Source: CAIVVT01 sp963757265
GTDB taxonomy: Bacteria > Acidobacteriota > Terriglobia > Bryobacterales > Bryobacteraceae
Length of the DNA: 64,000 bases
Assembly: GCA_963757265.1 (NCBI GenBank)
Contig: CAVWRA010000012.1
Coordinates: 558,001 to 622,000, forward strand
Direction: 5' to 3'
In this document: one piece after another, positions 7,632 to 15,271 of the stretch
Position numbering within the stretch: position 1 is the first letter of the stretch
How the letters are laid out: each line of letters begins with the position of its first letter
The notes under the pieces: model-generated
What the model saw: only the letters and a program-made list of their open reading frames with translations
What the model was told of the DNA's origin: nothing
Database searches by the model: none
Translations under genes and position numbers: made by a program

Positions 7632-9941
7632 TCACGCGGCCGGATCGTGCTCCAGAATCTTGCGCTGCCCCGGCGCCATGCGGATCGAAAGCTGCCGGCC
7701 ACTGAATGGGGAAACCAGGCGCAGCGTTCCTCCCTTTTCCGCGACGATCTCCAGCCGATTCACCGCGCCGCCGCGGCGCTCGGCCGAAATCAGAAAGGCG
7801 CCCTGGGCGCGCAGCGACGTGAAGGAGCAGTCCTTCCAACCCTCCGGGACGGCGGGGAAGATTTCGACGACGCCGGTGTGGCTCTGCAAGAGCATTTCCT
7901 GCACCGCCGAGGCGGCGGCGAAGTTGCCCTCGAGCGTAAAGGGGCGATAGGTGAACTTCGAGTACCCTTTGCCGGACTGGTCGCCGTTGCAATGGAAGCT
8001 GTTGCGCAGAGTGAAAGCCGTGGAGAAGATCTCCAGCGCCTTCTCCGCCTCCGCGCCGTCGCGCGCACGGGCGGCGAGGCTGCCGAGCCAGGAGAAGCTG
8101 TAGCCGCACCACGCGTCGCTGCCCTTGGCGCGCAACTCGGCCAGTGAAGCGCGGATCGTGCGCCGCGCCGGCTCGCCGCCGCTCCAGTCGATCAGGCCCA
8201 GCGGGTGAATCGCCATCAGGTGCGAGAAGTGGCGATGGGAGGCGGGCAAAGGATAGTTCTTTGCGACCAGCAAACGCCCGTCTTCCCCAACTTCGAACTC
8301 CGGCATCTCGGCCAGCACCTTGCGCCAGCGGCCGGCATCGGCGGGCAGCTTCAATTCGTCGGCCAATTCAGCGGATGAGGCCAGCAGCCAACGGATCAGC
8401 GCGAGGTCGAAATTCGTGATGCTGTCGAACCAGGCGCTGGGCGTGTTGTCGTTGATTTCGGGTGAGGCGCTGAGCGGCAGGCCGCGGAATCCGCCGATCC
8501 GCTTCAACGCGGTGACGGCCTCGATGAACACCGCGGCGTCACGCAGGTAGGGATAGGCGCGCTCCTCGAGGAAGCCTCGGTCGGCGCTGTACTTCCAGTG
8601 CAGGTAGAAGTGCTGCGCCAGCCAGGCGGAGGTGGTGGCGGAATGCGTGTACTGGCGCCAGCCGCCGATCTGCTCGCCGGCCAGGTCGGAGGTCATGGGG
8701 ACGTTCAGCCCGGGCAGACCGAAGAAGCGTTTCGTCCAGGCGAAGCAGGCGGGACGGATCTTCCATAGCCAATCGAGGTAGCTGAGGCCTTCCTCGAGAT
8801 GATTACCCGTGTAGCAGGGCCAGTAGCTGAGCTGCGTGTTCAAGTCGTGGTGGTAGTCGCCCTTCCAGGGCGGCAGCTTGCCGTTGTCGGCGGTCCAGAC
8901 GGCCTGCAGGGTGATGGGCGGCGCCCCGCGGCGGCTCGCGGAGCCGAACTTGTACTGCTCCAGATACCATTGGCGCTCGATGATCGCATTGGGGAGCCGG
9001 AGGGCCGATTGTTGCCAGTAGCGGGTCCACCACTCGGCGTGCGTGTTCTGCATGGCGTCGAATCCACGATCGAGGGCGCTCGCGACGCGTTCGCGGGCCA
9101 GGGCTAGAGGATCGGCTCCTTCGAAGCTGGAGGCAACGGACCACGCGGCCAGCCACTCGCCGCCGCGCGAACGCCAGGCGAGATAAACGGCGAAATGGAA
9201 ACCCTCGGCGCCCTTCTGCGCGTAGGACTGCCAGCCGTCGCCCGAGAATTGCTCGGGTGGGGGATAGCCCAGCAGCCCCACGGACGCCGTGTCCACCTGG
9301 TTGCTCGGAGCAGTCGAGGTCGCGCCGCCGAACTCCGGGGCAATCAGCCTGGGGAGGACGGCCCCCGCGCCCGTGAGGCGCAGCATGCCGACGGGCTCGA
9401 TCGCGTGGACGATCGCATCGAGGGCCGCTCCGCCTTGGAAGCGCATGGACGCCGTCGCGCCGGCGAGAGACAGGGAACACTCTTGGAAACCCGGCACGGG
9501 TTTCAGCGCCAGTTCGATGCGGCCGGCGGGGATCTTCGTGGGAGCCGGGCGGTCGTAAGGATCCTCGTAGAGGCGCACGAGGTCCTTCACGCGGCCCTCG
9601 CGATGCCACTGCTGCATGGTCGCGTAGTGGTACTCGGGCGAGTGGAACTCGGGCACCGGGCGCAGGTCCCACAGGTCGGCGCGATCGAGGGAGATGCGGA
9701 CCGGCGCGCCGTCGCCCCAAACCATCGCGCCCATGGAGCCGTTGCCCAGCGGCAGAGCCTCGTCCCACACCGTGACGGGGGTGCGGAAATGCAAGCCGTG
9801 CGCGGGCCTGGGCAGCGCCGGCAGGATGCCGGGCGCTTCAGCCGGCGAGGGGAAGGCCGGCAGCGCGGCACCGAGGCTGACCGCGAGGGCCTCGCGGCGG
9901 GAGATGCTGGCTGCGGGCGTGTCTGGTGGTTTGCGGATCAC
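7632..9941 (-). CDS. GH95-type glycoside hydrolase (alpha-L-fucosidase-like), Tat-exported
   Basis: Exported enzyme of 769 residues matching GH95 architecture: a Tat signal (SRREALAVSLGAALPAF), an N-terminal beta-sandwich starting WDEALPLGNGSMGAMVWG, a helical (alpha/alpha)6 catalytic domain from about residue 310, and a C-terminal beta domain. GH95 members remove terminal alpha-1,2-L-fucose or L-galactose by inversion. The catalytic loop here reads HDLNTQLSYWP (residues 365-375), where characterised GH95 enzymes usually have N-x-N, so the first Asn is Asp366; specificity may differ. The GTG start at 9941 has CCAAGGA before it. GH29 and GH3 genes nearby support a fucoside-degrading role. Expected site: periplasm. 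Confidence 0.87.
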   Translation of the reverse strand: MIRKPPDTPAASISRREALAVSLGAALPAFPSPAEAPGILPALPRPAHGLHFRTPVTVWDEALPLGNGSMGAMVWGDGAPVRISLDRADLWDLRPVPEFHSPEYHYATMQQWHREGRVKDLVRLYEDPYDRPAPTKIPAGRIELALKPVPGFQECSLSLAGATASMRFQGGAALDAIVHAIEPVGMLRLTGAGAVLPRLIAPEFGGATSTAPSNQVDTASVGLLGYPPPEQFSGDGWQSYAQKGAEGFHFAVYLAWRSRGGEWLAAWSVASSFEGADPLALARERVASALDRGFDAMQNTHAEWWTRYWQQSALRLPNAIIERQWYLEQYKFGSASRRGAPPITLQAVWTADNGKLPPWKGDYHHDLNTQLSYWPCYTGNHLEEGLSYLDWLWKIRPACFAWTKRFFGLPGLNVPMTSDLAGEQIGGWRQYTHSATTSAWLAQHFYLHWKYSADRGFLEERAYPYLRDAAVFIEAVTALKRIGGFRGLPLSASPEINDNTPSAWFDSITNFDLALIRWLLASSAELADELKLPADAGRWRKVLAEMPEFEVGEDGRLLVAKNYPLPASHRHFSHLMAIHPLGLIDWSGGEPARRTIRASLAELRAKGSDAWCGYSFSWLGSLAARARDGAEAEKALEIFSTAFTLRNSFHCNGDQSGKGYSKFTYRPFTLEGNFAAASAVQEMLLQSHTGVVEIFPAVPEGWKDCSFTSLRAQGAFLISAERRGGAVNRLEIVAEKGGTLRLVSPFSGRQLSIRMAPGQRKILEHDPAA

Positions 9942-10085
9942 TGTATGTCCTTGGATGCTCCGGCAATCATTCTATTTCCGCCGGACAGGGAGTAGGTGAT
10001 TCGGCGAGAGTGAACTGCGATTCGAGCCGCGATCACCCAGGCGCTGGCGCCCCTGACACTCGGGGCGTGATAAGAGAATGGGAGC

Positions 10086-10466
10086 ATGACCGGCGTACGG
10101 ATCGACAAGTGGTTGTGGGCCGCGCGTTTTTTCAAGACGCGCTCGCTCGCCGGCAAGGCCTGCGACCTGGGGCGGATTCTGTCCAGCGGTAAGCCGGCCA
10201 AGGCGGCGCGCGAGGTTCGCATGGGTGACGTGCTGCAGATCAAGAACGCCGGCGGGGATTACGAGATCGAGGTCCTGCTGCTCAGCGAGACGCGCGGCCC
10301 GGCAGCGGTGGCGCAGACGCTATACCGCGAGACGGAACAGAGCCGGGAGCTGCGGCTGCAAGCGGTTCAGGAGCGCAAGGCGGCTCCGCGATGGGATGCC
10401 TGGGCCGAGGGCAGACCATCGAAACGGGACCGCCGGGATCTGGACCGGCTGCGCGGCAGAGGATAG
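10086..10466 (+). CDS. hslR: S4-domain RNA-binding protein, Hsp15 family
   Basis: Small cytoplasmic protein of 126 residues. An S4 domain occupies about residues 4-65 (IRIDKWLWAARFFKTRSLA is close to the Hsp15 hallmark RLDKWLWAARFFKTR), followed by a basic tail rich in Arg and Lys. In E. coli, Hsp15 binds 50S subunits that still carry a nascent chain and helps recycle them after heat stress. The ATG lies after GGGAGC. The next gene begins 34 bases downstream on the same strand but has an unrelated function, so co-transcription is possible without a functional link. Confidence 0.9.
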   Translation: MTGVRIDKWLWAARFFKTRSLAGKACDLGRILSSGKPAKAAREVRMGDVLQIKNAGGDYEIEVLLLSETRGPAAVAQTLYRETEQSRELRLQAVQERKAAPRWDAWAEGRPSKRDRRDLDRLRGRG

Positions 10467-10500
10467 TCTCAGGACCAGCGAAGCGCGAGAGGAGAGTTGC

Positions 10501-11571
10501 ATGGCAATGATGTCGCGCAGGGAGATGTTGGAAGCCGCCGGAGCGGGATTGGCGGCGGCTCCGCTTGCTTGGGGGCAGCAGAAATCCGGTGGGGCCGGCG
10601 CGGGAAAGACGCCGATCTCGCTGATCATCGACGACGGCGGGCCGGTGGATGCAATGTTTTACATGCACCCCGGATACGAAACGCCGTGGATCGTCCCGAA
10701 CTCGTTCACTGAGCGCGTGGCCGCGACCGTCGAACGCTTCGACCTGCACGGGAAGTTCACCGTGCTGCCGATGCCGAGCTGCCTGGGACGGATCGACAAG
10801 CGCCTGGACATGGTGCCGCAGGAGCACCTCGAAGGATTCCTGAAGATCGTCCGCGAGCGCATCGCGCCGCGCTTCGACATCACGCCCGAGTTCCTCACGC
10901 ACTTATTGGCCTACGACCTGAAGACCGGCCGGTACCAGCACATTTACGAGGACGCCTCGATCACGCGCGCGCCGCTGGAGGAGATCGTTGAGTACTTCGC
11001 GCTGGCATTCCAGATTCTGAAGAACGTGGGGCTGCCCGCGCAGGGCATCACGTCGCCCTGGATGTCGGGCATCGACGTGGAAAAGAAGTATGCGCAGGCG
11101 GTCGGCGACGCGCACTGGAAGGTCTACGCCAGGAAGCTCAGCTACTACTTCCTGTACGTCAGCGAGTGGGACCAGCCCCCGCGCCGCTGCACCGTTGAAT
11201 ACACTGTGCCGGAGCGCGGGCAGGCGGTGGTGAGCGTTCCGGCCAACGCCCCCGACATCTTCTGGTGCATGGAGCTCCCGACGCGTGCCGACAAGCTCGA
11301 TTTCATCAACCGGAACATCGACCGGCTGGCGCCGGCGGACGGACGGCCGGGGCGGATCCAAGAGTTGATCGATGGCGGATACCCGGTGGTCCTGCTGACG
11401 CATTGGCAGTCGCTGTATCACCGCGGCAGCGGGTTGGGTCTGGAGGGGCTGGCGGCGCTGGCGGAACGGATTCAGAAGGTCTTCGGCGACAGCCTGCGCT
11501 GGGCGCCGCTGACGGAGATCGCCCGCACGGCGCTGCCCGCCGGCAGCGCATCGGGACCGGATCACGGATGA
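10501..11571 (+). CDS. Tat-exported protein with polysaccharide-deacetylase-like fold
   Basis: Exported protein of 356 residues, function unknown. The Tat signal reads MSRREMLEAAGAGLAAAPLA. The mature part starts with ISLIIDDGGPVDAMFYMHPG, which resembles the first strand and the double aspartate of NodB/polysaccharide-deacetylase barrels, and GKFTVLPMPS fits the second strand. The metal-binding H-x3-H motif was not confidently found, so activity is uncertain. The frame is open back to 10225, but that part overlaps hslR in another frame; GAGAGGAGAGTTGC before the ATG at 10501 settles the start. Its place among exported glycosidases suggests carbohydrate work. Confidence 0.75.
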   Translation: MAMMSRREMLEAAGAGLAAAPLAWGQQKSGGAGAGKTPISLIIDDGGPVDAMFYMHPGYETPWIVPNSFTERVAATVERFDLHGKFTVLPMPSCLGRIDKRLDMVPQEHLEGFLKIVRERIAPRFDITPEFLTHLLAYDLKTGRYQHIYEDASITRAPLEEIVEYFALAFQILKNVGLPAQGITSPWMSGIDVEKKYAQAVGDAHWKVYARKLSYYFLYVSEWDQPPRRCTVEYTVPERGQAVVSVPANAPDIFWCMELPTRADKLDFINRNIDRLAPADGRPGRIQELIDGGYPVVLLTHWQSLYHRGSGLGLEGLAALAERIQKVFGDSLRWAPLTEIARTALPAGSASGPDHG

Positions 11572-11614
11572 GCAGCGTCTGGCGCTGCCGCTAACCTCTT
11601 TCGGGCCCCGATCC

Positions 11615-11794
11615 AGCCCGGATGTTTCACCACGATCGCAGCGAGACGCGATGAGAGGGTTGCAGATACAAGGCGCGCGACGGGAGCCGCCCGTAGGCGT
11701 ACTTGGCAGTACGTCGAGGACGGCGACCGAGGGCAACGAAGTAGATGCGGCCCTATCGCGCGCCGCAGCCGATTGTTGGTGAAAGATCCGGGCT
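11615..11794. repeat. MITE-like/REP-like element with terminal inverted repeats
   Basis: A 180-base non-coding element. Its ends AGCCCGGATGTTTCACCA (11615-11632) and the reverse complement of AGCCCGGATCTTTCACCA (11777-11794) are inverted repeats with one mismatch. Internal pairs include GCGCGCGA with TCGCGCGC and a hairpin GTACT-TGGC-AGTAC. A diverged second copy starts at 54783, where the same hairpin reads GTACC-GGAT-GGTAC, a compensating base-pair change. The right end overlaps the TAG stop of the RhaT-like gene. Transposase not present, so if mobile it would act in trans. Confidence 0.7.
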
Positions 11795-12794
11795 AACGGC
11801 TGTATCCGATGAAGAAAAGCGAGATCACGGTAATGGCGATACCCATGTTCATTCGCCGGCTCACCGCCGCGTTGACCCCGCGCCACTCGCCCGTGAATCG
11901 CCCCACCAGGTACGCGCAGACCACCATCAACGACATGAATACGGGCCAGCCGATAATGGGGCCCAGGCTGCCCATGAAAAACGCGCCGGCGCCATACATC
12001 AGGACTCCGACGATCCACGCGGCGCCCATCGCAAACGAACCGAGCCACTCCCGCACGCCGCCGCAGAGATATAGCCGGCCCGAGCCGGTCCTGATCAACA
12101 ACCAGACGCAGTAGGTTGCGTTCGCCAGAAACCCGCCGAATAGCAGCATCGGCCAGACGGCGTTTCCTGACGCCCAGGCCGGCGCCGACCCTCGTCGGGC
12201 TAGTTCCTGAATGGGGTTGGCGGCAACCATTCCGACGTTGAGTAGCGACGACAATGTACCCGCTACGATGCAGATCGCCACTCCCGACGCGTAGCGCCGC
12301 TTCGGTGCCTCGGGTTTCGTCGAGGTGCTGCGTTCCCGCTCGCTGCCCGCCCACCCGCAGATCGCAATACCTCCCAAGAGCATGATCAGGCCCGCGATGA
12401 AAGGCAGCCACTTGAGTGACACGCTGCCGGCCATGAAAATCGGCAGAATCGTCCCCACCAATGTGGAGATACCGAGCACGAATGCCGAGCCGAGACCAAT
12501 GCCCAACCGGTCCATGCCCACCCCGTACGTGACAGCGCCGAGTCCCCACAGGTATCCCAGCCCGACCACGAGCATCACGTGCGCCATTGGCACCTGGCAG
12601 TAAATACCCCATAGATTGGGCACCGCCGACCCGACGACGGCCGCCGGGATCAGCACGAAGCCGAAAAAGGAAAATGCCAGCCACGTGTTCTCCCACTTCC
12701 AGCGGGTCACGAACTTCATCGGCAGGGCGAACGCGCCGGTCAGAAGACCTCCCAGCGTGGCCAGGACAAATGCGAGTGCAATCGAGCCGTTCAT
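11793..12794 (-). CDS. rhaT: L-rhamnose/proton symporter family (RhaT-like)
   Basis: Inner-membrane transporter of 333 residues with about ten hydrophobic helices, matching RhaT throughout: ALPMKFVTRWKWENTW near the N-terminus, YLWGLGAVTYGVGMDRLGIG, and SLGPIIGWPVFMSL near the C-terminus. RhaT imports L-rhamnose with a proton; L-lyxose and related deoxyhexoses are also carried, so L-fucose or a fucose derivative is conceivable here. It is the last gene of a tight minus-strand operon (GH29 fucosidase, unknown exported protein, UroD-like protein, this transporter) and starts 21 bases after the UroD-like gene. Its TAG stop overlaps the end of the repeat element. Confidence 0.93.
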   Translation of the reverse strand: MNGSIALAFVLATLGGLLTGAFALPMKFVTRWKWENTWLAFSFFGFVLIPAAVVGSAVPNLWGIYCQVPMAHVMLVVGLGYLWGLGAVTYGVGMDRLGIGLGSAFVLGISTLVGTILPIFMAGSVSLKWLPFIAGLIMLLGGIAICGWAGSERERSTSTKPEAPKRRYASGVAICIVAGTLSSLLNVGMVAANPIQELARRGSAPAWASGNAVWPMLLFGGFLANATYCVWLLIRTGSGRLYLCGGVREWLGSFAMGAAWIVGVLMYGAGAFFMGSLGPIIGWPVFMSLMVVCAYLVGRFTGEWRGVNAAVSRRMNMGIAITVISLFFIGYSR

Positions 12795-12815
12795 CGGACC
12801 CCCGTATTGTCGCGC

Positions 12816-14120
12816 TCAGTGCGCAAACTCCTCCGCCACTTCCATCGCCAGCGCCGCCCACTCCCACAACCGCTTGGGTTGGTATCTCACCGTCGAGATG
12901 TCCTTCATGATCAGCTCCACGTGGCACTTGCTGCCGGCCCGCTCGAGGAAGTTCCGCAGCTCCTTGCGCGCCATCTCGGGATGCCAGTCGTCGCGCGCGA
13001 ATAGCGCCGGCGTCGGCTTGTGGCTCAGCACCAGATCGCTCCCGACCTGTTCCACCAGGCGGTCGGTCTTGTTCCAGTAGCTGGCCGAGATCTTGCGCAG
13101 GTTGGGAATCCGCCGCAGGATTTCGATCTTCTTATCCAGTGGTTCGCAGCACCCGTAGTAAACCATCCCCCATCGTGATAGCCACCGTAAATCGTGCTGC
13201 ACCGCGAATTCCCAGTGCATCTCCGGCGACACGTCGGAGAAGATTTGAGCGTTCGAACAGCCCCACATGTTGTGGGGTCTGACGTGGGAAGGATCGAAGT
13301 TGTCGCCCGGCAGCGCGCGCGTATAGCCGTATCCGCCCGACCCGATCCGCGTGTTGTTGCAGTCCAGCTCCAGCAGATTCATCCGTTCGAACTGGTCGAG
13401 TTCGACCAGCCACGCATCCACCATGCGTTCCACGGCGGCGTGCACCAGGTCCGGCCGCTCCACCAGGTCGATCATCGCCTCCTCGACACCCCACCAGCGG
13501 ATCAGATAGTCCCAAGGCGTGAACCAGATGTGCGTCTGGCCGACTTTTCTGACCGGCAGGATGCCGCCGTAAACGTCGCACATCGCCTGGTAATAAAGCT
13601 CTGTCGCCAGTTCGTTGTGCGTCACCACCGGCATCTGAATCTTTTCGAGGTCGGCGAAGTCGCGGATCTGGATGTGGAACCGCCGCGAAACGATGTCCGT
13701 CGCGGGATCGGTGCTCCGGATATCGACGTCCTCAATGATGCCGAAGTCCGTCGAGTGAATCGCCAGCGGACAGGTCAGGAAATCGCTGACGATCATGTCG
13801 CCGGCGAGATGCCGCCACTGGTACAGCATCCGCCGCAGTTCACGCTCCTGCTCCTGCGCCCAGGCCTGCTCTGTGCGCAGCGTCAGCTCGTCGTCCACGT
13901 TCATCTCGTGCCAGCAGATTTCGTTGATCCAGACCATCGGCCGCTCGGACTCGAGGTCGTTCAGCTTGCGCCACAGCCGCGCCTTTTCTTGATGCACCGG
14001 CAGCGCGGCGATTTCAGCCACTTCGCCGGCCAGGCGGCGCAAGATATCCCGATCGTTTGGGCCGAGCCTCACCTCCTCCGCGATGGGCAAAGGTGTGCGA
14101 TGACTTGGGTCGTGTAACAT
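12816..14120 (-). CDS. Uroporphyrinogen-decarboxylase-like (URO-D superfamily) protein
   Basis: Cytoplasmic protein of 434 residues with a URO-D-type barrel. The most telling stretch is YYGCCEPLDKKIEILRRIPN, the spot where corrinoid methyltransferases of the MtaA/CmuA group have H-x-C-G and a metal-binding Cys; here it is GCCEP. WHPEMARKELRNFLERAG near the end also fits. True heme-pathway HemE is shorter (about 350 residues) and lacks the long N-terminal extension. The gene is 4 bases from its upstream and 21 from its downstream neighbour, inside an operon with a fucosidase and a sugar symporter, so a role in sugar or methoxyl metabolism is more likely than heme synthesis. Reaction unknown. 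Confidence 0.75.
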   Translation of the reverse strand: MLHDPSHRTPLPIAEEVRLGPNDRDILRRLAGEVAEIAALPVHQEKARLWRKLNDLESERPMVWINEICWHEMNVDDELTLRTEQAWAQEQERELRRMLYQWRHLAGDMIVSDFLTCPLAIHSTDFGIIEDVDIRSTDPATDIVSRRFHIQIRDFADLEKIQMPVVTHNELATELYYQAMCDVYGGILPVRKVGQTHIWFTPWDYLIRWWGVEEAMIDLVERPDLVHAAVERMVDAWLVELDQFERMNLLELDCNNTRIGSGGYGYTRALPGDNFDPSHVRPHNMWGCSNAQIFSDVSPEMHWEFAVQHDLRWLSRWGMVYYGCCEPLDKKIEILRRIPNLRKISASYWNKTDRLVEQVGSDLVLSHKPTPALFARDDWHPEMARKELRNFLERAGSKCHVELIMKDISTVRYQPKRLWEWAALAMEVAEEFAH

Positions 14121-14124
14121 GGCG

Positions 14125-15264
14125 TCAGTCTTTTCGTGGCACGACGGTCCCGATCTCCAACCCGCGGTAGAACCGCGCCAGGACGGCAGTGTTCCGGTCG
14201 TTCACGTCGAATCGCTTCATGCCGGCGAACGCTTCAACGGGTTTGGAGAGGTAATCTTCGACCGCCAGCGGCAGCGAGCTGTCGCGCGGCTCCGCGAATC
14301 CATAGCAGTCCAGGGTGCGGTTCGCCGGGTCGGCGAGAAACGCCTTGGCATCGTGTTCCACCCAGCCTACGAGATTCTGGATCAGGCGCGTCTTCGGACC
14401 GACCACGTGCCGGACCGACTCGAGCAGGTCCCGCGTGGGCGCTTCGTTCATAACCCAATCGCATTCCCGCAACAGCTTCGAATCGGCCACCGTCGGGTCG
14501 GTCAGGCTGTAGCAGGATAACCAGATCACGCACTGCCGGTTAGCCCGGTCCCGCGCCTCGCGGATGCGCTCCCAACAGCGGTCGATCGCCCGCCTCTCGT
14601 AGGCCAATTTGTCATCCGGCGATGGCACGCCCTTGGCCGGGAATGGCTTTCCCATCAGTTGCGCGAACAGCTTCTTCTCGGCCTCAATCCAGCCGTTGGC
14701 GCGGCTGCTGCCGGGAGGATTCCACACCCAGTCGATCATGTAGCCGTCGAGACCGGTCCTCTTGATCGCATCGTGCATCGCGGTCGACAAAAAGCCGAGG
14801 TATGCATCCGTGAGCGGAAGGTGGTAAGTGTTGCCTGGAGTGCCATAGCTGAGCTCGGGATGCGCTTGGGCCCATCTGGTGTTGGCGCCGACACAGAAAT
14901 ACCCCATGACGAGCATTCCGCGTTTGTGTCCCAGCCGCACCACATCGGTCAGGAAGTTGTGTCTGAGACCCGGCTGGGGCGGAACGAATCCGCCTTTGTA
15001 CCAGGCGTAGCCATTGCAGGAGACACAGAATGTCTGAATCGTGTTCGCGCCCAGCGCCTCATACCAACGCACGTGCTCCTCGGGCGAAGCGTCGCCCCAG
15101 TGGCCTGGCGGCGCGAACACGCCTTTGTACCAGTTGAAATCGACGCAGAATGCCTTGATCTGTTTCGGAATCGCCGGACTGGTTTGGGCCGGCGCGGCCG
15201 CGTACAGTGTGGCGCCGCCGCCGGCGCCCACCGCAAGAAATCCCCGGCGCGAAATCTCCATCAC
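14125..15264 (-). CDS. Tat-exported TIM-barrel-like protein of unknown function
   Basis: Exported protein of 379 residues. The Tat signal is MMEISRRGFLAVGAGGG with a cut near APAQT. The mature part resembles glycosidase-type TIM barrels: AFCVDFNWYKG at the first strand, NTIQTFCVSCNGYAWYKGG, RGMLVMGYFCVG, and GLDGYMIDWVWNPPG, where Asp-Trp could be catalytic as in GH29/GH36-like barrels. No family was recognised with certainty. The gene starts 7 bases after the GH29 fucosidase and ends 4 bases before the UroD-like gene, so it is co-transcribed and probably acts on the same glycans. Confidence 0.72.
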   Translation of the reverse strand: MMEISRRGFLAVGAGGGATLYAAAPAQTSPAIPKQIKAFCVDFNWYKGVFAPPGHWGDASPEEHVRWYEALGANTIQTFCVSCNGYAWYKGGFVPPQPGLRHNFLTDVVRLGHKRGMLVMGYFCVGANTRWAQAHPELSYGTPGNTYHLPLTDAYLGFLSTAMHDAIKRTGLDGYMIDWVWNPPGSSRANGWIEAEKKLFAQLMGKPFPAKGVPSPDDKLAYERRAIDRCWERIREARDRANRQCVIWLSCYSLTDPTVADSKLLRECDWVMNEAPTRDLLESVRHVVGPKTRLIQNLVGWVEHDAKAFLADPANRTLDCYGFAEPRDSSLPLAVEDYLSKPVEAFAGMKRFDVNDRNTAVLARFYRGLEIGTVVPRKD

Positions 15265-15271
15265 TCTCTCC

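Noticed and set aside
10225..10500. N-terminal extension of the deacetylase-like protein
   Set aside because: It overlaps hslR in another frame; a strong ribosome site and Tat signal place the start at 10501.
10903..12927. A minus-strand open frame of 674 codons
   Set aside because: It spans parts of the deacetylase-like, RhaT-like and UroD-like genes in another frame and has no recognisable domain.
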